Position numbers and translations under genes: made by a program
Assembly (NCBI RefSeq): GCF_000718135.1
Contig: NZ_JOEM01000007.1
Span: 372,001 to 436,000 of the forward strand
Direction of reading: 5' to 3'
Source of the DNA: Streptomyces cyaneofuscatus
GTDB lineage: Bacteria > Actinomycetota > Actinomycetes > Streptomycetales > Streptomycetaceae
Length of the DNA stretch: 64,000 bases
Notes under the pieces: generated by a model
The model's input: the letters and a program-made list of their open reading frames with translations, nothing else
Databases searched by the model: none
What the model was told of the DNA's origin: nothing
Part shown: one piece after another, positions 8,281-16,295 of the stretch
How the letters are laid out: every line of letters starts with the position of its first letter
Position numbering within the stretch: position 1 is the stretch's first letter

Positions 8281-8290
8281 AATTGATCTT

Positions 8291-9181
8291 GTGGCAGGTC
8301 GAGGTGAGTTGACGGATGCGGCATGGAGGCGGATAGAGCCCCTTTTGCCTCAGGTGGACGGACGGGGCCGTCCGTGGCGTGATCACCGGCAGGTGGTCAA
8401 CGGGGTGCTGTGGCGGCTGCGGACCGGGGCTCCGTGGCGGGATCTTCCCGACCGGTTCGGGCCGTGGCAGACCGTCTACGAGCGGTTCGCCCGCTGGGAG
8501 GCGGACGGCACCTGGGCACGGTTGCTGGAGCACGTTCAGGTCCGCGATGACGCAGTGGGCCGGGTGGAATGGACCGTCTCCGTCGACTCCACCATCAACC
8601 GAGCCCACCAGCACGCAGTCGGCGCCCGAAAAAGGGGGGATGTGAACGGGGACGAACTGGAAGATCCGGGCCGCTCGCAGGCGCGCCAGGCCCTCGGCCG
8701 CTCCCGAGGCGGACCGACCACCAAAGTCCATCTCGCCGTCGATGGCCGGGGCCTGCCCCTGTCGATTGTGCTCACGCCCGGCAACGTCAACGACGCGACG
8801 GCGTTCGGCCAGGTCCTCGACGGCATCCGCACCCCGCGCCTCGGCACGGGCCTCCCGCGCACGACACCGGACCGTGTGCTGGGTGACAAGGCGTATTCCA
8901 GCAGGGCCATCCGCCATCTGCTGAGGCGCCGGGGCATCGCTGCCACGATCCCCGAGCATCGCGACCAGGCGGCGAACCGCCACCGACGCGGAGCCCTCGG
9001 CGGCCGGCCGCCGACCTTCGACAAGGTCACCTACCGCGACCGCAACGTCGTCGAACGATGCTTCACCCGCCTCAAGCAGTTCCGCGCGATCGCGACCCGG
9101 TTGGACAAGCTCGGCGACCGCTACCGTGCCGGAGTTGTCCTGGCTTCCTTGATCCTCTGGCTCCGCGAGTCCACGGGGTAG
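8291..9181 (+). CDS. IS5-family transposase, intact
   Basis: This 296-residue transposase starts at GTG 8291 (V-A-G-R-G-E-L-T-D-A-A-W-R-R-I-E-P-L-L-P). The N-terminal DUF4096-type domain is followed by a DDE domain: first Asp in V-S-V-D-S-T-I-N, second in V-L-G-D-K-A-Y-S-S, Glu in N-V-V-E-R-C-F-T-R-L-K. All three are present. It ends 18 bases before the right inverted repeat. The open frame runs further upstream through the cargo segment, but that part is antisense to the methyltransferase. The element may still be mobile. Confidence 0.88.
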   Translation: MAGRGELTDAAWRRIEPLLPQVDGRGRPWRDHRQVVNGVLWRLRTGAPWRDLPDRFGPWQTVYERFARWEADGTWARLLEHVQVRDDAVGRVEWTVSVDSTINRAHQHAVGARKRGDVNGDELEDPGRSQARQALGRSRGGPTTKVHLAVDGRGLPLSIVLTPGNVNDATAFGQVLDGIRTPRLGTGLPRTTPDRVLGDKAYSSRAIRHLLRRRGIAATIPEHRDQAANRHRRGALGGRPPTFDKVTYRDRNVVERCFTRLKQFRAIATRLDKLGDRYRAGVVLASLILWLRESTG

Positions 9182-10048
9182 TCATTTGTCAGACACCCCC
9201 TAGGGCACCGTCGCCGACCGCGAGGACCGGGGCGCGCATGCCCCGGCGGGCGCAGTCGCGCATCAGGTCCGCCCAGGACTCGCCGGATTCGCGGTAGCCG
9301 TCCTTGAGGGCGACCAGTTCCTTGGAGCCGTCGGCGCGCACCCCGATGAGCGCCAGGACGCAGGCTTTGGCTTCCTCCAGGCGGATGTTGAGGTGGATGC
9401 CGCCGGCCCACGCGTACACGTGGTCGACCTCGGCGAGGCCGCGGTCCATGAAGGCGGCGTGGTCGGCCTGCCACTGCTGGGTCAGCCGGGTGACCGTCGC
9501 CGGGGAGAGACCGGCGGAGGAGCCGAGGAACTACTCAAGTGCGGGCACGAAGTCGCCGGAGGACAGGCCGTGCAGGTAGAGCAGGGGCAGCACCTCGCTG
9601 ATCTTCGGCGACTTGCGGCACCACGGCGGCAGGATCTCGGAGGAGAACCGCTTGCGCTCGCCGGTGGCCTAACGCGCTTGTCGTTCACCCGCGGCGCCTT
9701 CACCTCGACCGCTCCGGCCGCGGTGGTGACCTGCCGGGGCTGGTGGCAGCCGTTGCGGACCACCTGGCGGCGCCCTTTGTCGTCGCGCTCATCGGCCAAC
9801 GCGGCGATATATGCGTTGACTTCGGCCTCCAGCACGGCGGCCGGCATCTGCCGTGCGCCTTCCCGGACAATCTCATCAAGCAGCGAACCGCTGCTTGGCG
9901 TGGTGCTGTCCTCGTTGACTACCGTAAGCATGGGCGTGCCTTCCCGGCCGACGCGGCGACGTCGGCCTTGCTCGATGACCTATCGATCGATCCATCGGGA
10001 AGGTCCGCCTCCTTCCGTCAGGGCTGATCCACAGGTATTGAGCATTGC

Positions 10049-10316
10049 TCTCCTCAAAGCGACCTTGTCCTCTGCACGGCCGACGGCGTTGCCGCCCGCC
10101 GCGTCACCGGACACCTCGCCCGCCGCGCAGGAATCCCCGCTGTCATGGCCTGCGTCCTGCAGGACGGTGCCCTGGGAGAAATCCTTCGGCCGAGACCCTG
10201 GCCCCAGCACGGATGCCTCACCTGCAGGCGCCAGACACTCGCCGAGCGCGGCGGCATCGACCCCGAACCCGCTCTCGACGCCGGATACGGAATGGGCACA
10301 CGACACAGACCGGTGA
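10049..10316 (+). pseudogene. ThiF/E1-like adenylyltransferase fragment
   Basis: The frame reads D-L-V-L-C-T-A-D-G-V-A-A-R-R-V-T-G-H-L-A-R-R-A-G-I-P, then V-L-Q-D-G-A-L-G-E-I and the Cys pair in H-G-C-L-T-C-R-R-Q, followed by G-I-D-P-E-P-A-L-D-A-G-Y-G. This is the part of an E1-like ThiF domain just after the nucleotide-binding core. The N-terminal half is missing; the fragment begins right at the end of the IS256-type relic. The C-terminal end is lost in a junction with the JAB fragment at about 10316. Confidence 0.65.
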
Positions 10317-10758
10317 CCGCGCGTCATCACCGGCGACCTTCGAACCGCCGACAGAACCAGGGAAACCGGAGGCATCCTGCCGGGACACCACGTCCACGAC
10401 ACCGTGACCGTCCAGCACGCCGGAACCCACGGCCCCGAAGCGGTTCAAACCTCCACCTGCTTCCTTCGCGACCGGGCTCACGCCCAGAACCTGGCCGACC
10501 ATGTCTACGCCCAGGACCACAGCGTCTGGATCGGCGAATGGCACACCCACCCCACCAGCCGCCCCGTCCCCAGCTCCCGCGACGCAGCCACTTACCACCA
10601 ACTCCTTGACGCCCCCGAAACTTGGCTTCCACAGGTTCATCGCCGTCATCGTCGGCCCGCGAGGACCGCACTGGGACATCACTGCCTGGACCTGCCTCAA
10701 CAACACGATCGCCCAGGTCTCCGTGCACGGCCTGCCGCATCAACCGCAGCATCGGTAA
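10317..10758 (+). pseudogene. JAB/JAMM-family isopeptidase fragment, frameshifted
   Basis: The frame has E-T-G-G-I-L-P-G-H-H, then the JAMM metalloprotease motif G-E-W-H-T-H-P-x6-S-S-R-D with both metal His, the Ser and the Asp. After a frameshift near 10618 the homologous sequence goes on as G-F-H-R-F-I-A-V-I-V-G-P...W-D-I-T-A-W. It lacks a start codon and N terminus because of a deletion joining it to the ThiF fragment. In intact loci a JAB enzyme processes or removes a ubiquitin-like modification made by the E1. Confidence 0.7.
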
Positions 10759-10820
10759 CGGCCGAACGGCAACGCGGCTTTCACAGCAGCCTCCACACCC
10801 CGCACCCCCGGAGAGCGACC

Positions 10821-11024
10821 ATGGAACCCCTGCCCGCGCCGAGCCCCACCAGCGTCAGAATCACCGGCGACCACTACCAGTGGCTCATCGCCTGGACCGG
10901 CCGCCTCACCCTCATGCGCGAGAACGCCATGCACACCGCCAACCCCGTCTGCGTCGAAGCCGACGACGCAGGCAACCTCGACGACGTCGTCCTGCGGCGC
11001 CGCACCCAGGCCTTCTCCCTATAG
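10821..11024 (+). pseudogene. N-terminal fragment of a Cap4-like/dsDNA-nuclease-type protein
   Basis: This 67-residue ORF reads V-R-I-T-G-D-H-Y-Q-W-L-I-A-W-T-G-R-L and V-E-A-D-D-A-G-N-L-D-D-V-V-L-R-R-R, then stops. The pattern (G-D-x-Y-Q, later D-D-V-V before an expected Q-V-K) resembles the start of the PD-(D/E)XK nuclease domain seen in Cap4-type defence effectors. The catalytic Q-x-K part would follow but is absent. The assignment rests on pattern memory only. Confidence 0.4.
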
Positions 11025-11468
11025 GCGGAGGCTTCCCCGTGGCCAGGAGCCCATCTGTAGCCGATCGGCACCGGAACTCGTCGGCGGGCACCAGCTGGAG
11101 CCAGTCGACGTGACACCTACCGGCTGTGGCTTCGGTGCGGTAGCTCGGCAGGCAGCCGGACGAGTTTGGCACTCAGCTTCCGCAGCGCTCACTCACGCTC
11201 CGGCAACTCCGTCTGGGGCCTCTCCCTCGGCATCCGGGCGACGAACGGCAACCAGCCCCTCACCTGACTGGTGGTCAGGAAAGTCAGCAAAAGGTCAGCA
11301 TCGATCCGATTGAACCTTGACGTACAAGCTTGAACACGAGACTCGACGTGCTTCCTCACCAGGACAGCAGACCCTCGATCCCAAGCACAGGACAGGACAC
11401 CTATCGAGGGTCCTGGCACGGCGCCCATCAATGGGAGAACGACCAACCCGACCACAGGTTCCCCCAGG
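11025..11468. other. Non-coding boundary region of the island
   Basis: No gene is evident. It contains three spaced GTCAG-type units at 11274-11299, two of which form the right copy of the 18-bp repeat, and it separates the defence-like relics from the intact pirin gene. Confidence 0.4.
11283..11300 (+). repeat. 18-bp repeat, right copy
   Basis: GTCAGCAAAAGGTCAGCA differs from 492-509 at one base and has the same 11-bp spacing of GTCAGC units. A third related unit (GTCAGG) precedes it by 9 bp. Confidence 0.45.
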
Positions 11469-12434
11469 TCAGCGCACTCGTCCACGTGGCTTCAACGGGG
11501 TCGTGGGCAGTTCCGGGGCGGATAGGCGGGCACCGTCGTAGCCCTGCACCTCGCCGAACCGCGAGCCCTCCTCCCAGTCGTTTCGCGCCTGTACGATCTC
11601 CTCACCGGATCGGGCGATGAAGTTCCGGAACATCACGATCTCCTCCTCGAACGGCTCGCCGCCCAGGAGCATCAGCCCGGCGTCGGAGAGGGCGCGCAGG
11701 GGCAGTTCCGTACGGCCGCAGCCGAGGTAGAGCATCGAGCCGGGCAGCACGGGTACGCCGTCGACCTCGGCCTCTCCCGACATCGACAGCACCGCGTACT
11801 CGAAGTCCGGGTCCAGTGGGAGGCGGGCCTCTGCGCCCTCGGCCAGGGTGAGGTCGGCGCCGACGATCGGGGTGTAGGCGGTGCCGGGTGAGGCCGCGCC
11901 GTCCAGTTCGCCGAGGATCACGGTGGCGGTGACGCCGGGGGCGGTCACGGTGGGGAGGTCGGTGTGGTGCTGGAAGTGCGGCTCCACGTGGCGGTGGGCG
12001 TCGGGAAGGGCCACCCAGAGCTGGGCGCCGTGGAGGAACCGGGCGTGCGACTTCGGGCTCTCCTCGGAGTGGCTGATGGCGCGGCCCGACGTCATGAGGC
12101 CCAGCTCACGGGGGCGCACCGTCTGCAGACTGCCCAGGCTGTCGCGGTGCAGGACCTCGCCGTCGTGGAGCCAGCTGACGGTCTGGAGCCCCATGTGCGG
12201 GTGGGGCGGCACCTGCATACCGGGCTCGTCCGCGATGTCGTCCGGCCCGTAGTGGTCGACGAACGCCCACGCGCCCACCATGCGGCGGCCCAGGTTGGGC
12301 AGCAGGCGGCGCACCTCGGTGGACTCGCCGAGCGGTACGCGGCGGGGGGTGAGGAGTTCACGGACCGGCTCGGCGACGACGAAGCCGCGCCCTCCGCAGA
12401 CGGAGGGAGTGGCCTGGCGATCGAGATTGCTCAT
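11469..12434 (-). CDS. Pirin family protein
   Basis: This 321-residue bicupin starts at M-S-N-L-D-R-Q. The N-terminal cupin carries the pirin metal motif H-P-H-M-G-L-Q-T-V-S-W-L, further ligands in the H-S-E-E segment, and G-R-A-I-S-H-S-E. The C-terminal pirin_C domain ends G-E-V-Q-G-Y-D-G. Pirins are Fe-binding proteins, some with quercetinase activity and some acting as redox regulators; the role here is not known. The longer ORF start (12479) lacks a ribosome site. It is oriented like the pirin remnant at the left end. Confidence 0.85.
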   Translation of the reverse strand: MSNLDRQATPSVCGGRGFVVAEPVRELLTPRRVPLGESTEVRRLLPNLGRRMVGAWAFVDHYGPDDIADEPGMQVPPHPHMGLQTVSWLHDGEVLHRDSLGSLQTVRPRELGLMTSGRAISHSEESPKSHARFLHGAQLWVALPDAHRHVEPHFQHHTDLPTVTAPGVTATVILGELDGAASPGTAYTPIVGADLTLAEGAEARLPLDPDFEYAVLSMSGEAEVDGVPVLPGSMLYLGCGRTELPLRALSDAGLMLLGGEPFEEEIVMFRNFIARSGEEIVQARNDWEEGSRFGEVQGYDGARLSAPELPTTPLKPRGRVR

Positions 12435-12600
12435 GGCGCTCAACCTATTCCCGTACGAGCGTGGAGCGTCGGCACCCACGCCAAAGATTTAGTGGAATGT
12501 TCAACCAGTATGCGGTGTTGTCACGGCTGAACGGATGGCGGGACGGGAGCTCGGCGGCTCGGCCCCGGGCGGGTGGCCCGCACGATGACGAGGAGGACGC

Positions 12601-12954
12601 GTGAACGAGACCTACTACGAGTTCGGCACGGCCGCCGACCGGTGGGACCGGGCGCAGATGTTCTTCGAGGCCAAGGAGTACCTCACGGCCGCCCGGATCC
12701 TGGGCGGGCTCGTCGAGGAGGCGCCGGAGCAGGTCGCGCCGCGGCTGCTGCTGGCCCGGTCCTTCTACCACTCCGCCCGGCTCGGCCGGGCCGAGGAGGA
12801 GCTGCGGGCGGTCCTGGAGCTCGACCCGGTGGAGAGTTACGCGCGCCTCATGCTCGGCCGGACGCTGGAGCGCCAGGGGCGGCAGGCCGAGGCGGCGACG
12901 CAGCTGCGGATGGCCGCCGCGTTCGAGGGCGACTTCGGGCCGCGGGAGGGCTGA
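12601..12954 (+). CDS. Tetratricopeptide repeat protein
   Basis: This 117-residue, all-helical protein starts at GTG after GAGGAGG. It holds about two and a half TPR units (A-K-E-Y-L-T-A-A-R-I-L-G-G-L; Y-H-S-A-R-L-G-R-A-E-E-E-L-R; Y-A-R-L-M-L-G-R-T-L-E-R-Q-G-R), so it is a protein-protein interaction scaffold. It lies divergent from pirin with 166 bp between and is followed by a very strong terminator, so it is probably monocistronic. No signal peptide is visible. Confidence 0.8.
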   Translation: MNETYYEFGTAADRWDRAQMFFEAKEYLTAARILGGLVEEAPEQVAPRLLLARSFYHSARLGRAEEELRAVLELDPVESYARLMLGRTLERQGRQAEAATQLRMAAAFEGDFGPREG

Positions 12955-12972
12955 CTCCTACCCGTACGACAG

Positions 12973-13001
12973 CAGGGCCGCACCGGACCGGTGCGGCCCT
13001 G
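12973..13001 (+). terminator. Strong hairpin terminator
   Basis: CAGGGCCGCACCGG pairs perfectly with CCGGTGCGGCCCTG (14-bp arms) and is followed by TCCTCCTTT. It ends the TPR transcript. Confidence 0.8.
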
Positions 13002-13063
13002 TCCTCCTTTACCAGCCGGTACGAGCAGCCGATAATGAGCTTTCCGGGACGAAGGGGCGGGGG

Positions 13064-13729
13064 ATGCGCAGATCCAGGGGTGCGGAGTTAGACCGGGCGC
13101 GGGTGGCCGCGCTCATCGCATCGGCGGCGGTGGCCGTGTCCAGCTGCTCCGGGGGCGGGCAGGAGGGGGCCGGGGGCCCGGGGAAGCCCGCCGCCCGCGC
13201 GCCGGGGGTGCACAGCTGGACCGGCAGCCCGTGCGAACTGCTGGCCGGCACGCCGCTCGCCCCGGGGTTCACCCTCGGCTCGACCACCGATTCCGCCGAC
13301 CCCGAGGCCCGGGAGGACATCGGCGAGAACGGCGCCCGGCCCCGCTACCGGCAGACGGGCTGCCTGGCCGATCTCACGGGCCCGGACGGGGCGTTGTGGA
13401 AGCTCAGCACGACCGCAGCCGTGTTCGAGGACGTCGGGCCCGCCCACCACGCGTACCGCGTCAAGGAAGACCTCGACCGGGCGCACGGGCGCGGGCCGCA
13501 GCGGGTGCACGACGCCGCGTACGCGAGACCGGCCGACGACCAGGGGCGTCCCGGCCGCACGCTCATCCTGTGGAACGGCGACCTCCTGCTCTCGGTGACC
13601 GCCTACGGCCCGTACGGGAGCAAGGAGGACGAGGTGCGCGACGACCTCGGGAGCATCGTCGAGAACACCGCCCGCCTCATGGAGGACGGGCTGCGCGATC
13701 GTGACGCCCCCTCCCCCACGGCATCCTGA
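13064..13729 (+). CDS. Putative secreted lipoprotein
   Basis: This 221-residue protein has a positively charged start, a hydrophobic stretch (V-A-A-L-I-A-S-A-A-V-A-V) and a lipobox-like V-S-S-C at about residues 25-28, then a Gly/Ala/Pro-rich linker. The remainder resembles DUF3558-type lipoproteins in composition (S-P-C-E-L-L near the start of the folded part, later a lone Cys in T-G-C-L-A-D-L that could pair with it). Function unknown; probably anchored outside the membrane. Confidence 0.65.
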   Translation: MRRSRGAELDRARVAALIASAAVAVSSCSGGGQEGAGGPGKPAARAPGVHSWTGSPCELLAGTPLAPGFTLGSTTDSADPEAREDIGENGARPRYRQTGCLADLTGPDGALWKLSTTAAVFEDVGPAHHAYRVKEDLDRAHGRGPQRVHDAAYARPADDQGRPGRTLILWNGDLLLSVTAYGPYGSKEDEVRDDLGSIVENTARLMEDGLRDRDAPSPTAS

Positions 13730-13743
13730 CGGGCGGGCGCTCC

Positions 13744-13797
13744 CAGTCCTCCGGGCCGGTGCCGGCGGGCGGGCGGTGTCAGCCCTCCGGGCCGGTG
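13744..13797. repeat. 18-bp tandem duplication at the TetR 3' end
   Basis: CAGTCCTCCGGGCCGGTG (13744-13761) recurs with one change at 13780-13797, 36 bp away. The second copy encodes the last residues of the TetR gene, so a small tandem duplication extended past its stop. Confidence 0.5.
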
Positions 13798-14510
13798 TTC
13801 GCCACCCGGTCGAGCCACTCCTTCATCAGCGCCGCCTCCGCGGTGCTGAGCCCCGACCCCTGCGCCTGGCGCAGCAGTGCGCTCAACCGGGCGGCAGCCG
13901 AGGGGACTTCGGCCTCCTCCCGCGCCCCCGTCCCCGGGTCCGGGGCGGGGTCGGGGTCCGGGGTGAGGATCGAGGCGTGTACGGCGTCCCGCACCCGGCG
14001 GGAGAGGCCGGGGTCGTCGAAGGTCGCGGGGCGGGCGACCAGCATCAGCGCCACCCCCACATTGGCCGACATGACCATCTGGGCGGCGAGCTCGGGCGCG
14101 ACCCGTATCCGGCCCTGGGCGGCGGCCCGTTCCAGGTCCCGGGTCAGGATGCGGTGCGACTCCAGCGCCGCGGCGGGCGGCGTCCGCATCGCCGGTGAGT
14201 TCATCAGGCGGTAGAGGTTCGGGTTGCGGACGGCGAACTCGACGTGGCTGTCCCAGCCGCGGCGCAGGTCCTCCACCGGGTCCGCGCTGGCCTCGCGCTC
14301 GCGTTTCGTCGCGAGATACTGCTCGAAGCCGTGGTCGACGACGGCCGACAGGAGGCCTTCCTTGTCCCCGAAGTGGCGGTAGAGGGCGGGGGCCCCGACC
14401 TGGGCCGCCTCGCACACGGCGCGCGTGGAGATGTCACCGTCGGGCGAGTCACCGACCAGTTGGGCGGCGACCTGGAGGATGCGGGTCCGTGTGCTCGTGG
14501 TGCTGCTCAT
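13779..14510 (-). CDS. TetR-family transcriptional regulator
   Basis: This 243-residue protein has an N-terminal TetR HTH (T-R-I-L-Q-V-A-A-Q-L; I-S-T-R-A-V-C-E-A-A-Q-V-G-A-P-A-L-Y-R-H-F-G-D-K-E-G-L-L) and a ligand-binding helical core. The C terminus is long and rich in Asp-Pro (D-P-D-P-D-P-A-P-D-P-G). It follows the SDR gene by 32 bases on the same strand, so both are probably one operon. The palindrome upstream of the SDR is the likely operator, which would make it an autorepressor of the SDR-tetR unit. Confidence 0.85.
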   Translation of the reverse strand: MSSTTSTRTRILQVAAQLVGDSPDGDISTRAVCEAAQVGAPALYRHFGDKEGLLSAVVDHGFEQYLATKREREASADPVEDLRRGWDSHVEFAVRNPNLYRLMNSPAMRTPPAAALESHRILTRDLERAAAQGRIRVAPELAAQMVMSANVGVALMLVARPATFDDPGLSRRVRDAVHASILTPDPDPAPDPGTGAREEAEVPSAAARLSALLRQAQGSGLSTAEAALMKEWLDRVANTGPEG

Positions 14511-14542
14511 CGGACGGACGCTATCAAGGCGGGGCCCGGCTC

Positions 14543-15307
14543 TCAGACGATGCCGCCGTTGGCACGCAGGACCTGGCCGTTGACCCAGCGGGCGGGACCG
14601 GCGAGGAAGGAGACCACCTCGGCTATGTCCTGCGGGGCCCCGAGGCGCTCCAGCGGCGGCTGGGCGGCCATCCGCGCGACGGTCTCCTCGTCCTTGCCGT
14701 CCAGGAAGAGGGCGGTGGCGGTCGGCCCGGGGGCGACGGCGTTGACCGTGACGTCCCGGCCGCGCAGCTCACGGGCGAGGATCAGGGTCATCGCCTCGAC
14801 GGCCCCCTTGGTGGCGGCGTAGGCGGTGTATCCGGGCAGGGCGAGCGCCAGCACGGAGCTGGAGAAGTTGATGACGGCCCCGCCGGCCCGGACCCGGCGC
14901 GCGGCCTGCTGGTCGACGACGAAGGTGCCGCGGATGTTGGTGCGGATCATCCGGTCGAGCGCGTCGAGGTCCAGCTCGGCCAGCGGCGCGAGAGCCATCA
15001 CGCCGGCGGCGTGCACGACCACGTCGACCCCTCCGTACGCCTCCTCCGCGGCGTCGAAGAGTCCGGCGACGGCCGTCTCGTCGGCGACATCCGCCTGGTG
15101 GGCGATCGCCTCGCCGCCCGCGGCGGTGATGGCGGCGACGGCCGCTTCCGCCTCGTCCTTGCTGCCCGCGTAGGTGACGACGACCGCGAGGCCGTCGGCG
15201 GCGAGCCGCTCGGCGCTCTCCCGGCCGATGCCCCGGGATCCTCCGGTGACCACGGCCACTCGGTGAGGGGTGTCGGTGGTGGGCACGGACTGGGTCTGTT
15301 CGGTCAT
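14543..15307 (-). CDS. SDR-family oxidoreductase (3-oxoacyl-ACP reductase-like)
   Basis: This 254-residue short-chain dehydrogenase has the Rossmann motif V-T-G-G-S-R-G-I-G, the catalytic Ser (I-N-F-S-S-S), the Y-x-x-x-K motif Y-A-A-T-K and the N-A-V-A-P-G turn. T-Y at the end of beta-2 suggests NADP. The substrate is unknown. First gene of an operon with the TetR regulator; such pairs often act on a xenobiotic or quinone that is also the inducer (inference). Confidence 0.88.
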   Translation of the reverse strand: MTEQTQSVPTTDTPHRVAVVTGGSRGIGRESAERLAADGLAVVVTYAGSKDEAEAAVAAITAAGGEAIAHQADVADETAVAGLFDAAEEAYGGVDVVVHAAGVMALAPLAELDLDALDRMIRTNIRGTFVVDQQAARRVRAGGAVINFSSSVLALALPGYTAYAATKGAVEAMTLILARELRGRDVTVNAVAPGPTATALFLDGKDEETVARMAAQPPLERLGAPQDIAEVVSFLAGPARWVNGQVLRANGGIV

Positions 15308-15364
15308 GACATCGCTCCTGGCGACAGGGGTCGCGGCGGTTCCGTGAAACCCGACAACATCAAC

Positions 15365-15384
15365 GCTAACATCGATACGTTAGC
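15365..15384. promoter_or_regulatory. Palindromic TetR operator upstream of the SDR
   Basis: GCTAAC-N8-GTTAGC is a perfect inverted repeat about 60 bases upstream of the SDR start, within the likely promoter. It is a typical length and geometry for a TetR operator. Confidence 0.6.
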
Positions 15385-15468
15385 AACGCTACCCCCTCTC
15401 TGAAAACGGCCGGAAACGATAGAACCCGCCGGTTGCACCCCGGCGGGTTCTGTACGGAGCGCGGGCGG

Positions 15469-16242
15469 TCAGCCCACGGGCGTCGCCACGCGGCGCGCGT
15501 CGGCCCCGTTCCCGGAGACCAGCAGCCGCTCGGTGAGATAGCCGAAGATCAGGCCGAACCCGGCCCAGAACGTGGTCTGGACGGCGAGGGTGGAGAGCCG
15601 GAACTTCCAGAGCAGGCTGGCCGGGAAGTCCTTGCCGACCTCGTCGAACGAGGGCAGGAAGGCGTAGGCGAGGCCGATCGCCAGGACGAAGCCGGCGGCG
15701 GCCGCGATGGTCGCGTTCCAGTTGCCCAGGGCCGGTGCGAGCCGCTTGCCGATGATCACGGCGGCGACGGCCAGCAGCAGGCTGAGCGCGACCATCAGGA
15801 AGAACAGGGTGGTGCGCTTCCCGATGGTGTCGGGGTTGCCGACGGCCGGCGGGTTCGCCGGGTACTTCAGGAACGGCACCACGTAGACGGTGAGGAGGGC
15901 CGCTCCCGCGATCAGCGCGGCGGTGGCCCGCGGGCCGAAGTTGCCGATGCGGCCCAGCGCGTACGCGTACACGAGGGCGGCGATGCCGCCCACCGCGACG
16001 CCGAAGACCAGGAGGGCGGTGGCGAGGCCGCCGGTCGCCTGCATGGTGCGGCTGACCAGTTCCTCTTCCTCGCCGCCGCCACCGCCGCCGTGCGCGGCGT
16101 GGCTGTGGGCCTCTTCGATGGCGATGGCGGCGTCCACCTGGGACTCGCCGAGGAAGTACGCGACGGCGAGGGCCAGCGCACCCGCGATCACGCCCGCGAT
16201 CATGCCGCGCACGAGCAGAGCTCTGACAGATATGGAGTTCAC
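15469..16242 (-). CDS. cbtA: CbtA-family cobalt transport protein
   Basis: This 257-residue membrane protein starts at GTG 16242. It has an N-terminal TM helix with a G-x-x-A-G pattern (L-V-R-G-M-I-A-G-V-I-A-G), a His-rich loop (E-E-A-H-S-H-A-A-H-G-G-G-G-G-G), and four further hydrophobic segments ending in Q-T-T-F-W-A-G-F-G-L-I-F-G-Y-L-T-E-R-L. This is the CbtA family, which works with CbtB in cobalt uptake for cobalamin synthesis. It is 53 bases downstream of cbtB on the same transcript, under the cobalamin riboswitch. Confidence 0.88.
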   Translation of the reverse strand: MNSISVRALLVRGMIAGVIAGALALAVAYFLGESQVDAAIAIEEAHSHAAHGGGGGGEEEELVSRTMQATGGLATALLVFGVAVGGIAALVYAYALGRIGNFGPRATAALIAGAALLTVYVVPFLKYPANPPAVGNPDTIGKRTTLFFLMVALSLLLAVAAVIIGKRLAPALGNWNATIAAAAGFVLAIGLAYAFLPSFDEVGKDFPASLLWKFRLSTLAVQTTFWAGFGLIFGYLTERLLVSGNGADARRVATPVG

Positions 16243-16295
16243 GAGACTTTCCCTGTTTCCGTTGTTCCTTCGCTGAACCGGCTGGAGCGGGTGGC

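Larger units (their letters stand above)
7534..9199 (+). mobile_element. Intact IS5-type element carrying a methyltransferase cargo gene
   Basis: Both edges show the inverted repeat GGGGTGYCTGACAA (left GGGGTGCCTGACAA; right, reversed, GGGGTGTCTGACAA). CTAG flanks each side and the target is the GAL-G codon stretch of the IS256 transposase, so the insertion point is unambiguous. It spans about 1.67 kb, longer than a typical IS5-type element (~0.9-1.2 kb). The excess is accounted for by a ~0.7-kb segment holding a methyltransferase gene on the opposite strand, bounded by a 10-bp direct repeat. Without it the element would be ~0.95 kb. Exact ends depend on whether TA or CTAG is the duplicated target. 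Confidence 0.8.
7009..9931 (-). pseudogene. IS256-family (mutator) transposase, broken by an inserted IS
   Basis: The gene reads from 9931 leftward: M-L-T-V-V-N-E-D, then V-E-V-K-A-P-R-V-N-D-K-R-V, L-P-L-L-Y-L-H-G-L-S-S-G-D-F, D-H-V-Y-A-W-A-G-G-I-H-L-N-I-R and A-V-G-D-G-A-L. At that codon it is cut by the 7.53-9.20 kb element. It resumes as G-F-W-K-A-P-A-E-V-F-P...R-C-W-V-H-R-T-A-N-V-L-D and ends with the conserved N-P-I-E-S-T-F-A-T-V-R-L-R. Besides the insertion there is a frameshift near 9672 and an in-frame TAG near 9532, so the gene was already dead or has continued to decay. Confidence 0.85.

Noticed and set aside
8054..8290. Upstream extension of the IS5-type transposase
   Set aside because: The open frame is antisense to the methyltransferase and passes the 10-bp repeat; the GTG at 8291 gives the family-standard start.
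10022..10045. Right terminal inverted repeat of the IS256-type relic
   Set aside because: I could not find a matching inverted copy near 6970-7008, so the element's ends were not called.
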